From contig JADJIH010000019.1 of NCBI GenBank assembly GCA_016707115.1, positions 1 to 49,304 of the forward strand: DNA of 49,304 bases. The letters run 5' to 3'. This stretch comes from Ignavibacteriales bacterium. GTDB lineage: Bacteria; Bacteroidota; Ignavibacteria; Ignavibacteriales; Ignavibacteriaceae. Made by a program: the position numbers and the translations under genes. The notes beneath the pieces were generated by a model. That model searched no databases. It saw only the letters and a program-made list of their open reading frames with translations, and had not been told where the DNA came from. Below are positions 10,031-17,994 of this stretch, one piece after another; position 1 is the first letter of the stretch; every line of letters begins with the position of its first letter.

Positions 10031-12199
10031 ATGCAAAAAGCAAAACAAATTTTAAAAGAAATATTTGGCTACGATTCTTTCCGTCCTCTTCAACAGGAAA
10101 TAATAGAAAGCATTGTAAACAAAAAAGATTGTCTTGTTGTAATGCCAACAGGCGGTGGAAAATCTTTATGCTACCAAATTCCCGCGTTGATGTTTGATGG
10201 ATTAACAATCGTTATCTCACCATTGATTTCATTGATGAAAGATCAAGTTGAGCAACTTAGACAGCTTGGTGTTGAGACAGCCTTGCTAAACAGTTCCTTA
10301 TCACAAAAAGATTATAATTTAAATTTTACGAATGTAAAATCAGGCAAAGCAAAACTACTTTATCTAGCACCAGAATCTTTACAGAAAGACGATATTAGCA
10401 CACTGCTTAATAGTGTTAATGTTGATTGCATTACTGTTGATGAAGCACATTGTATTTCGGAATGGGGACATGATTTTAGAAAAGATTACAGACAGCTCGG
10501 CAACTTCAAAAAAAGTTTTTCATCTGCGGTTTGCATTGGCTTAACTGCAACTGCAACTCCACGCGTGCAGGATGATATTATGAAAAACTTAAAAATGGAT
10601 CATCCTAAAAAATTTATTGCAAGTTTTGATAGACCGAATTTATTTCTGCAAGTAATTCCTAAACGCGAACCATTTCTGCAAGTAATTGATTTTCTTAACG
10701 AACACAAAAATCAATCGGGAATAATTTATTGTTTCTCGCGTAAGCAAGTAGATAGTCTTCACGATAACTTATCTGAGCTCGGATATTCAACAAAACCATA
10801 TCACGCTGGTTTGTCTGATGATGAAAGAAATACAAATCAGGATTTGTTTATTAAAGATGAAGTGCAAATTATTATTGCAACAATTGCATTTGGAATGGGA
10901 ATAAATAAATCCAATGTGCGTTTTGTGCTTCATTATGATCTGCCGAAAAATCTTGAATCATATTACCAGGAAATAGGAAGATCTGGACGAGACGGAGTTC
11001 GTTCTGATTGTCTTTTGCTTTTTAGTTATGCTGATATTTCCAAGATAAATTATTTTATTGATCAGAAAGAAGATGAACGCGAAAGACTTTCTGCAAAGGT
11101 TCATCTTGAAGCAATGATTAAATATGCCGAGACTGAAATTTGCAGAAGACATCCACTGATAAATTACTTTGGCGAAGTTTATAAAATTGATGATTGTGCA
11201 ATGTGCGATAATTGCTTAGCAGAAGAAGATGATAATGATAAAGTCGATGTTACTGTTTATGCTCAAAAACTTTTATCAACATTAAAACGAACGGGAGAAG
11301 TTTTTGGTTTAAATTATATTATTGATGTTTTGCTTGGGAATGACACTGACAGAATTCTTAGTAACAATCATCATAATCTTAGCGTGTTTGGTGTTGGTAG
11401 AGATTTAAGCAAAAAGCAATGGCAGATTCTTGCGCATCAGTTAATAAGAAAAGAAATTGTTATTCGTGATAGTGATTACGGAAGTTTAAAGTTATCGCAA
11501 TCCGCTTCGGATGTCTTGTTCAATAACAAAAAAGTTTTTGGTGTGATTAAAGAACCTGAAGTAAAAAGGAAAAAACTGAAATCGATTGGAATTGAATATG
11601 ACCAAAAATTGTTTGAACTGCTTCGAATAAAAAGAAAACAAATTGCTGATAAAAAAGGGATTCCTCCATTTGTTATTTTTGCTGATAGTTCGCTTATCCA
11701 AATGGCCAAAGATTTTCCGCAGACTGAAAATGAATTTTTAAGAATTGGTGGTGTTGGTGTTAAAAAGCTGGAAAGTTATGGCTCAATATTTTTATCCATC
11801 ATTAAAAATTATCTTAAGAATAATGATGTAAAGCAAAAAAGCATTAAACAAACAACACGAATCAAAAAATCAGCTCTCGATGAACCGCGACACAGAGTTG
11901 TTGCAAAAGCCTATAATGATGGAAGTTCAATTACTGAGTTAGCGGAAGAATATAATGTTCAGGAACAAACTATTGTTAATCATCTTGCACGATTTACCAA
12001 TGAAGGCAATAGGATTAGATTAGATGGTTTGCTGGAAAGAGTAACGATTGATAAATCTAAACAGAAAAAAGTTTTTAACGAATTTGATGAAAACGGAACG
12101 GTTACAATGAGGAATATTTTTGAAAAATTTAATGGTGAAATTTCTTATAATGAACTTCATCTTTTAAGAGTTATTTATCTTAACAATCGTAAAAAATAA
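10031..12199 (+). CDS. recQ: ATP-dependent DNA helicase RecQ
   Basis: RecQ is a 3' to 5' DNA helicase of recombination and fork repair. Visible domains in order: a helicase core with motif 0 (RPLQQE), Walker A MPTGGGKSLCYQ (about 38-49), DEAH in VDEAHCISEWGHDFR (about 136-150), TATATPRVQDDI, and IGRSGRDG (motif VI). Next is the zinc site of the RQC region (EICRRHPL, then CAMCDNC), then the winged helix. An HRDC domain follows (LRIKRKQIADKKGIPPFVIF, about 530-600). The last 100 residues form a helix-turn-helix tail (SSITELAEEYNVQEQTIVNHL) seen in many Bacteroidota RecQ proteins. At 722 residues it is a standard long RecQ. Confidence 0.96.
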   Translation: MQKAKQILKEIFGYDSFRPLQQEIIESIVNKKDCLVVMPTGGGKSLCYQIPALMFDGLTIVISPLISLMKDQVEQLRQLGVETALLNSSLSQKDYNLNFTNVKSGKAKLLYLAPESLQKDDISTLLNSVNVDCITVDEAHCISEWGHDFRKDYRQLGNFKKSFSSAVCIGLTATATPRVQDDIMKNLKMDHPKKFIASFDRPNLFLQVIPKREPFLQVIDFLNEHKNQSGIIYCFSRKQVDSLHDNLSELGYSTKPYHAGLSDDERNTNQDLFIKDEVQIIIATIAFGMGINKSNVRFVLHYDLPKNLESYYQEIGRSGRDGVRSDCLLLFSYADISKINYFIDQKEDERERLSAKVHLEAMIKYAETEICRRHPLINYFGEVYKIDDCAMCDNCLAEEDDNDKVDVTVYAQKLLSTLKRTGEVFGLNYIIDVLLGNDTDRILSNNHHNLSVFGVGRDLSKKQWQILAHQLIRKEIVIRDSDYGSLKLSQSASDVLFNNKKVFGVIKEPEVKRKKLKSIGIEYDQKLFELLRIKRKQIADKKGIPPFVIFADSSLIQMAKDFPQTENEFLRIGGVGVKKLESYGSIFLSIIKNYLKNNDVKQKSIKQTTRIKKSALDEPRHRVVAKAYNDGSSITELAEEYNVQEQTIVNHLARFTNEGNRIRLDGLLERVTIDKSKQKKVFNEFDENGTVTMRNIFEKFNGEISYNELHLLRVIYLNNRKK

Positions 12200-12208
12200 A
12201 ATTAATGA

Positions 12209-12300
12209 AAACTCTGTGTTACTCCGTGAATTTCTCGGTGAAAGTATAATTGAATCTATTACTCAGAGGACCACAGAGAATACACTGAGAGCCATCGAGG
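12209..12300. repeat. Second CTCTGTG/CTCCGTG intergenic repeat
   Basis: CTCTGTGTTACTCCGTGAATTTCTCGGTG is followed about 30 bases later by CAGAGGACCACAGAGAAT and ACTGAGAGCCATCGAGG, a degenerate inverted arrangement. It uses the same units as the copy at 9911-10015, so recQ is bracketed by two members. Confidence 0.6.
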
Positions 12301-12388
12301 AAATCATCAATTAACTTCTTAATTGTAAATTGTACATTATAAATTCTAAATTGATATGAATTACCGACAAGCAAAAAATGGAAAATTG

Positions 12389-12577
12389 ATGATAGAAATC
12401 TTACCTGATAAGTGTGATTTCTGTGGCTGCTGTGTTGGCGTTTGTCCCGAAGATGCAATCGAATTAAAAGAAGCAGAAATTTTTATTATAGATGAACGAT
12501 GTACAAATTGCTCCAAGTGCGTTTGGTCTTGCCCAATTGAAGTTATTAAGTTTAATAAAAATGGGGTGATGGTTTAA
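12389..12577 (+). CDS. 2[4Fe-4S] ferredoxin
   Basis: This is a small electron carrier with two [4Fe-4S] sites. CDFCGCCVGVCP and CTNCSKCVWSCP are two full CxxCxxCxxxCP motifs. An ATG also exists at 12356, but homologous short ferredoxins begin MIEI just before the first cysteine motif, so I favour 12389 (62 residues); neither has a strong Shine-Dalgarno. Its stop overlaps the next start as TAATG, so it is translationally coupled to the reductase. The inferred role is electron donor to that flavoprotein, by analogy with ferredoxin-dependent archaeal geranylgeranyl reductases. Confidence 0.88.
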   Translation: MIEILPDKCDFCGCCVGVCPEDAIELKEAEIFIIDERCTNCSKCVWSCPIEVIKFNKNGVMV

Positions 12578-13744
12578 TGAAAAACGACTACGACATAATA
12601 GTAGTAGGTGCCGGACCAGCAGGTAGTATGGCTGCGCGGTTTGCTGCTGAGCAGGGAGTTTCTGTTTTGATGCTTGAGAAAGATCGTGATGTTGGTTATC
12701 CTGTTAGATGCGGTGAAGCAATTAGCAAAGCTGGAGTAGAAGAATTTATTCCAAGTGATGATAAATGGATTGCTGCAAAGATCAGTAAGTTTTCGTTTAA
12801 CGCTCCCGATGGCAGTGAAGCAATAATAGATTTTGGTGATGCAGGTTATGTTCTTGAACGAAGAATTTTTGATTACGAGCTTGCAAGAACTGCAGCAGAA
12901 GCAGGAGCAGAAATATTAACTCGTGCTTATGTTAATGGATTATTGTTTGATGAAGGCAGAGTAAGCGGAGTAAAGTACGAAATTAACGGCGAGCAGAAAG
13001 AAGTTAAAGCAAAAGTTGTAATTGCTGCTGATGGAGTTGAATCGCGCGTTGGAAGATGGGCAGGACTTAGAAACACACATTGATTTTCGTGATATGGAAA
13101 GTGCTGTGCAAATTACTGCTGCAAATATTCCTGTTGATCAGAACACACTTTACTTTTACTTTGGTAAAGATGTTGCACCAAACGGATACTTCTGGATTTT
13201 TCCTAAAGGACACAACAAAGCAAACATAGGACTTGGTGTTAGCGGATTGATCGGGAAGAAAAAATCTGCACAATCTTTTCTTGATGATTTTATGAACAAG
13301 CATTATCCAAACGCACCTGTGCTTACAAAAATTGCTGGCGGAGTTCCGTGCTCAATTACGCTTGATAAAATTTCTGGTCCCGGAATTATGTTAGTTGGTG
13401 ATGCAGCGAGACAAGTTAATCCATTAAGCGGCGGCGGAATTGCAAGCGGAATGATTGGCGGAAAGATTGCAGGAACAATTGCAGGTGAAGCAATCAAACA
13501 AAATAAGCTTGATCATATCTTAACTTATGATAAAGCATGGCAGGACAGACTTGGTAAACGCCACGAAACTTTTAACAGGATTAAAGAAGGCATATACAAT
13601 TTTTCTGATGATAAGTTTAACAGCATTGCACATTCAATTCTAAAAATTCCTATCGAAAAAAGAACACTTGGCAAAGTGTTTACTACTGCGTTAATGAACA
13701 ATCCATCTTTGCTTGTTGATATTGCGAAAGTGTTTGTGGTTTGA
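12577..13744 (+). CDS. Geranylgeranyl reductase family FAD-dependent oxidoreductase (one frameshift)
   Basis: These flavoproteins saturate double bonds of polyprenyl chains (archaeal lipids, chlorophyll side chain, menaquinone tails). The N-terminus has the FAD motif DIIVVGAGPAGSMAA, then PVRCGEAIS, a family signature with a conserved Cys. Further on are VIAADGVESRVGRWAG, FWIFPKGHNKANIGLGV (the YxWxFP-type motif) and the second FAD motif LVGDAARQVNPLSGGGI. One extra base near 13064-13070 splits it; the joined length is about 388 residues, normal for the family. A 1-base overlap with the ferredoxin suggests a functional pair. The substrate cannot be told from sequence; a menaquinone or other isoprenoid chain is plausible. 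The last 80 bases recur, diverged, at 14502-14580. Confidence 0.88.
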
Positions 13745-13813
13745 GGCTTTGTATTAGAACTCGTAATAAACATTGATGATCTTAATAAGCTGAAAAATAT
13801 TTAGATACTGCAT

Positions 13814-13830
13814 GTTCCCAATATGGGAAC
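13814..13830. promoter_or_regulatory. Palindromic operator of the higBA pair
   Basis: GTTCCCA ATA TGGGAAC is a perfect 7-bp inverted repeat with a 3-base spacer, 15 bases before the likely toxin start. The position and symmetry fit a HigA autoregulatory operator; binding by HigA is inferred. Confidence 0.65.
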
Positions 13831-13845
13831 TTGTTATATTTGACT

Positions 13846-14139
13846 GTGCGAATAATAGCAATCAAAACATTAAAAGAATTCTGGAAAAAACATCCTAATT
13901 CTGAGCAACCATTGCGTGCGTGGTATTCAGAAGCAATTAATGCAGATTGGAAAAAGCCTAATGATATTACAAAATATTATAGAACAGCCAGTATTTTATC
14001 AAGTAACAGAGTTGTATTTAATATCAAAGGAAATGATTACAGATTGATTACAACAATAAATTATGATTATAAGGTTGTATATATACGTTTTATTGGAACA
14101 CACAAAGAATATGATAGAATTAATGCGGAGGATATCTAA
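13846..14139 (+). CDS. higB: HigB-type RelE-superfamily mRNA interferase toxin
   Basis: HigB toxins cleave mRNA on the ribosome. The frame could start at TTG 13831, but GTG 13846 gives MRIIAIKTLKEFWKKHP, the standard opening of the HigB_toxin family. The product is then 97 residues. Other family features are the WKKPNDITKYYRTAS stretch, NRVVFNIKGNDYRLITTINY and the C-terminal VYIRFIGTHKEYDRI with the catalytic-type His/Tyr. The stop abuts the antitoxin ATG. The toxin-first order is typical of higBA. A palindrome just upstream is the probable operator. Confidence 0.9.
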   Translation: MRIIAIKTLKEFWKKHPNSEQPLRAWYSEAINADWKKPNDITKYYRTASILSSNRVVFNIKGNDYRLITTINYDYKVVYIRFIGTHKEYDRINAEDI

Positions 14140-14490
14140 ATGAAAATAAAAGTAATTAAAACTAAAAAAGATTATGAAGAAGCCCTTATGAGAATTGAAG
14201 AGCTTTTTAGTGCTAAAGCAAATACTCCGGATGGTGATTTGTTAGATGTTTTAGTAACACTTATTGAAGCTTTTGAGAGAAAACATTTTGAAATAGCTCC
14301 GCCTGATCCGATTGAAGCAATAAAATTCAGAATGGATCAGCTCGGATTAAAGCAATCTGATATTGCAGAAGTTATTGGCGGTAAAAACCGGGCTTCGGAG
14401 ATACTCAATAGGAAAAGAGAGTTAACTGCAAAGATGATGCGAGATCTTCATAAAAAATATAACATTCCAGCTCAATCTTTATTGTCTTAG
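14140..14490 (+). CDS. higA: HigA-type helix-turn-helix antitoxin
   Basis: This is the antitoxin and autorepressor partner of the preceding toxin. Its 116 residues have an N-terminal toxin-binding helical region (KIKVIKTKKDYEEALMRIEELF), then an XRE/HTH_3 domain at about 64-105: IKFRMDQLGLKQSDIAEVIG, NRASEILNRKRELTAKMMR. The start codon directly abuts the toxin stop, so the two are coupled. Just 12 bases after its stop, a diverged copy of the 3' end of the upstream reductase gene begins. Confidence 0.92.
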   Translation: MKIKVIKTKKDYEEALMRIEELFSAKANTPDGDLLDVLVTLIEAFERKHFEIAPPDPIEAIKFRMDQLGLKQSDIAEVIGGKNRASEILNRKRELTAKMMRDLHKKYNIPAQSLLS

Positions 14491-14501
14491 AAACATCAAA
14501 T

Positions 14502-14580
14502 CTACCTGCCAATTTATTTGATTACTGTAATTGAACAATCTATCTTTTCTTATTAATCTTGCAAAAGTGTTTGTGGTTTA
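14502..14580 (+). pseudogene. Diverged duplicate of the reductase gene 3' end
   Basis: Bases 14529-14580 align with 13692-13743, the last codons of the reductase: GAACAATC, then a variable stretch, then AAAGTGTTTGTGGTTT shared exactly. The shared frame reads NNLSFLINLAKVFVV-stop against NNPSLLVDIAKVFVV-stop. Weaker similarity extends back to about 14502. It has no start and is not a gene; it is the tail of a second allele separated from the intact copy by higBA. Confidence 0.8.
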
Positions 14581-14649
14581 GCAAATAAGATTTAATTGAC
14601 ATTCCTAATCTAACTTCTTACATTAGACTGATTTTTTTAAGGGATTATT

Positions 14650-16054
14650 ATGAAGACCTTAATATTTGTATTGATTCTTAGATGTTTTATTTCTTTTAGG
14701 TTCTCCACTGAGTCGGGATTACTCAAATCTCATTTTCAAGAGTTGGAAATGCCACATGATTTGTGAATGATGGTAACAGGATTCACAATAATAAGACATT
14801 TATCAACTGAAGTAACAATTAATGGGAGAAAATATTTAAAAAGAAATATTAATGTCCAGGTCAAATATCTTGGGCAGACTGTTTAATATTGCAGATGAAA
14901 CAATTTACAATATTATACAGCCTTTAGGTTTTCCTATCTTGGACGAATACAGACTAACTGAAGGAAATCATTCGAATATAATCAATATAAGGGTTGGCAG
15001 ACGTTGACTTTATAACTTAATAATGATTTAGGTAATATTACTATCTATTCAAATAAGCCCAATTTTATATTATGATAGGAGTTTTCTTCAGACAAGTTTA
15101 ATTCCACAGGATACTAGCTTTGAAATCATATAAATCTTCTTTATTCGCTTAATCGATTTTCCTACAGGGTTATCAACTTAAATTATATTTTGGGGTTCTT
15201 ATTGTATGATCTATCCAATTCCAAAAAACTTGGAAGAACCGATTACATGAAATATTTATTTCATTTGCAAGGAACCAAAATAGAGTCTTTTATCAGTGGA
15301 TACATCATTTTGCAATATTGATAATGGGTATCCTCAACAACATCAACATACTGTTATTATAAATGGTATTGTACAAAGTCCAAACACTTGAAGATAGCAT
15401 GGGTTCATCAACTAAAACAAAGATTGTTAATACATCAGAAATTCCGGTAAGAATTGATTCAATAATTTCTGTTGGATCTTTTTATGGTTATCATGGCAAT
15501 TTTTCGAGACCTGGATTTGAATATCCTTTTTATTTTGTCCAGACCGCACCAGGATTTACAGGAGATACATTAGGAATAGTAATACCTCCTCACGATTCTA
15601 TAAATGTTGCTTTCTCTAATGTCGATCTTTGTCCAATATGTGATTATGAAGTTCAGGAATATTTTAAAGATACTTTAAGATTTGTATTTACTTTTATGGA
15701 TGGAAATGTTTATTCATTCAGTAAATCAATTCCAATAAGCGGAGAAGGTCATCCATCTGATGTTGAAGGCGAAGATGTTTTACCAAATGAATTTAGTCTT
15801 TCCCAAAACTACCCAAACCCATTTAATCCGAGTACCAGTATTAAGTATGCAATAAGCAGTAGGCAATTTGTTACACTAAAAGTATTTGATGTATTGGGAA
15901 ATGAAATAGCAGTTTTAGTTAATGAGGAGAAGTCTTTAGGAAGTTATGAGATAAACTTTGCCATGCGGAGAGCAAACTTTCTAGCGGAGTTTATTATTAT
16001 CAGCTAAGAGCAGGAAGTTTGGTTCAAACAAAGAAGATGATTTATTTAAAATAA
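14650..16054 (+). pseudogene. Broken secreted protein gene with T9SS type A C-terminal sorting domain
   Basis: The 3' part is well preserved: from 15363 an open frame encodes a beta-rich module (TKIVNTSEIPVRIDSI, VIPPHDSINVAFSNVD), a linker, then LPNEFSLSQNYPNPFNPSTS and LKVFDVLGNEIAVLVNEE, the type IX sorting domain. After a shift near 15970 the domain finishes as SSGVYYYQLRAGSLVQTKKM and YLK-stop at 16054. Upstream, fragments in different frames (an MKTLIFVLIL signal-like start at 14650; NIDNGYPQQHQHTVIINGIV at about 15318-15377) suggest the gene begins near 14650 but is interrupted many times. Some breaks may be sequencing errors; the density of stops in 14700-15300 could also mean real decay. 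The native product would be secreted by T9SS and either anchored or released. Confidence 0.6.
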
Positions 16055-16069
16055 AATTGACCTCCTTTT

Positions 16070-16083
16070 AAAGATGTCATCTC
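16070..16083. repeat. AAAGATGTCATCTC repeat, single arm
   Basis: This 14-mer is identical to the right arm of the hairpin at 16520-16551. The two occurrences flank the small gene at 16251-16526. Confidence 0.6.
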
Positions 16084-16250
16084 CAAAAAAATTTTTTATT
16101 ATATAACATTTACACCGCTGCACATAACTTTTTAATTCTGCAGTCTAATCAAATATTTTAAAATACCAGAATAAAATTTTATAACCTGCTTTGCTTAAAA
16201 ACAGCTCGGCAATATTTTAGTACCGGAAATAATATTTATTATACATTGTG

Positions 16251-16526
16251 ATGAAACTCTTAGCCGTAGAAACAGAATTAAAACTCATTGAAGATGAAGT
16301 AAAGACGGATTTACTTAAAGAAGAAGCTGCAATTGTGTTAAATCTGCACAACAATGGATTTATAAAAGAAATTTATTTTAACGAAGAGCATTGTGCTGTT
16401 ATCATCTTAGAATGTGAATCAATGGAAAGTGCAAAAGATGCATTAAGCAAACTGCCTCTGGTAAGAAAGGGTTATATCTCATTCAAAATTATGGAGCTAA
16501 ACCCCTATACAGGATTTGAGAGATGA
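16251..16526 (+). CDS. Small dimeric alpha/beta-barrel-like protein (muconolactone isomerase/YCII-like)
   Basis: The function is unknown. The 91-residue product starts MKLLAVETELK and has EEAAIVLNLHNNGFIKEIYF, AVIILECESMESAKDALSKL and a PYTGFER ending. That beta-alpha-beta pattern resembles small ferredoxin-like dimeric barrels such as muconolactone isomerase or YCII proteins. I start it at ATG 16251 (a GTG directly precedes it). The stop codon lies inside the left arm of a 14-bp hairpin. It is isolated: a T9SS gene remnant upstream and citrate synthase convergent downstream. Confidence 0.7.
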   Translation: MKLLAVETELKLIEDEVKTDLLKEEAAIVLNLHNNGFIKEIYFNEEHCAVIILECESMESAKDALSKLPLVRKGYISFKIMELNPYTGFER

Positions 16527-16551
16527 CATCTTTGGATAAAGATGTCATCTC
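16520..16551. terminator. Strong 14-bp hairpin at the end of the small barrel gene
   Basis: GAGATGACATCTTT (16520-16533), loop GGAT, AAAGATGTCATCTC (16538-16551) is a perfect 14-bp stem. There is no T-run, but the site lies between convergent genes and spans the stop codon of the plus-strand gene. It could be a bidirectional terminator or an mRNA-end stabiliser, and it belongs to a repeat family since one arm recurs at 16070. Confidence 0.6.
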
Positions 16552-16563
16552 AAATTAATGTTA

Positions 16564-17874
16564 CTAGTTCTTTATTCCTGCAGCTTCTTCAAGCATTGCA
16601 GTTGTAACAGATTTTGGTCTTTCGATTGGATAACCAAGACCACGATCCCAAATAATGTTTGCAACAACACCAAGTGCTCTGCCAACAGCAAACAGAACTG
16701 TGTAGAAATCATATTCCTTTAATCCATAATACCATTGTATAACGCCGGATTGTGCATCAACATTTGGCCAAGGATTTTTTGCTTTGCCTTGTTCAAGTAG
16801 AACAGGAGGTACAACTTTGAAAAGTAAATCAACATACTTAAACAAAGGATCGTTTGGTAAATGCTTTAAGCAAAATTCTCTTTGTGCCATATAACGTGGA
16901 TCTGTTTTTCTTAATACTGCGTGACCAAATCCTGGAATTACCTGTCCGCCTTTTAATGTATCCCAAACAAATTGTCTCATCTCTTCTTCGGTAGGAATTT
17001 TACCATTCATCTTATCATAAACACCCTGCAGCCATGCAAGTACTTCCTGGTTTGCAAGTCCGTGTAATGGTCCTGCAAGTCCGTTTGTCATTGCAGAGAT
17101 TGAATAGTAAAGATCTGAAAGTGCGCTTGCAACTAGATGTCCTGTGTGTGCACTAACGTTTCCGCTTTCGTGATCGCTGTGAAGAATAAAATACATTCTT
17201 GCAACATCATCGTAAGGTTTTGCAATGCCCATCATATGTGCAAAGTTACCGCCAAGATCAAGTTTAGAATCTGATTCTATTAAATCACCATTTTTATATT
17301 TTAATCTATAGATGAAAGCAGCTATGCCTGGTAGTTTTGCAAGAAGATTTAATCCATCTTCATAAGTAGGAGCCCAGTAATCATTTTTCTTTAAATGTCC
17401 CGAGTTATATTCTTTAACAAATTCTGATTCCCGCTGCATTGCAAGTATAGCAGTTGAAAACATAACCATTGGATGTGAATCTGCAGGCATTGCCTTAAGA
17501 ATATCATAAACATACTTAGGAACAACATGGCGCTTGCTAAATTCTTCAGCTACTTCCTGCACATCTTCCATTGAAGGAATATCACCGGTAAGCAAGAAGA
17601 AGAAGAAGCCTTCTACAAAAGGCATTTCTCCACCCGGAACTTTAGGAAGTTTTTCTAAAACTTCAGGAATAGTAAATCCGCGAAAGCGAATTCCTTCAAA
17701 CGGATCGAGATAGGAAATATCTGTGATAAGACTTTTAATATCTCTGGCACCGCCGATGATCTGACCAATGTCAACTTCATCAACTTTTACGTTACCGAAT
17801 TCTTTAAGAAGGCGTGTTGTGCGGGGGCGCCAGGCTTCGATCTTATCCTGGACTTGTTTTTTCAAGCGGGACAT
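16564..17874 (-). CDS. gltA: Citrate synthase, mitochondrial-like type I
   Basis: It condenses oxaloacetate and acetyl-CoA to citrate, the entry step of the TCA cycle. The 436 residues resemble the eukaryotic Si-citrate synthase rather than the shorter Gram-positive or allosteric enterobacterial type: DPFEGIRFRGFTIPEVL, GPLHGLANQEVLAWL (first catalytic His), GQVIPGFGHAVLRKTDPRY (second catalytic His) and NVDAQSGVI (catalytic Asp). The ribosome site AGGAGGAG precedes the ATG closely, suggesting strong expression. It is a single gene with convergent and non-overlapping neighbours. Confidence 0.96.
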   Translation of the reverse strand: MSRLKKQVQDKIEAWRPRTTRLLKEFGNVKVDEVDIGQIIGGARDIKSLITDISYLDPFEGIRFRGFTIPEVLEKLPKVPGGEMPFVEGFFFFLLTGDIPSMEDVQEVAEEFSKRHVVPKYVYDILKAMPADSHPMVMFSTAILAMQRESEFVKEYNSGHLKKNDYWAPTYEDGLNLLAKLPGIAAFIYRLKYKNGDLIESDSKLDLGGNFAHMMGIAKPYDDVARMYFILHSDHESGNVSAHTGHLVASALSDLYYSISAMTNGLAGPLHGLANQEVLAWLQGVYDKMNGKIPTEEEMRQFVWDTLKGGQVIPGFGHAVLRKTDPRYMAQREFCLKHLPNDPLFKYVDLLFKVVPPVLLEQGKAKNPWPNVDAQSGVIQWYYGLKEYDFYTVLFAVGRALGVVANIIWDRGLGYPIERPKSVTTAMLEEAAGIKN

Positions 17875-17994
17875 TTTCTCCTCCTGAGATAAATTTTGTA
17901 AGATGTAATTTTTTATTTCCTTCTATCAAAAAAGGAAAATGAATTTTATTTGCTTTTAATATACAAAGAAAAATTAATTATTTGCGTTTGGCAA

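Noticed and set aside
9905..12460. CRISPR array suggested by repeated CTCCGTG units
   Set aside because: Units are irregular in length and spacing, inverted rather than direct, and no cas genes are present.
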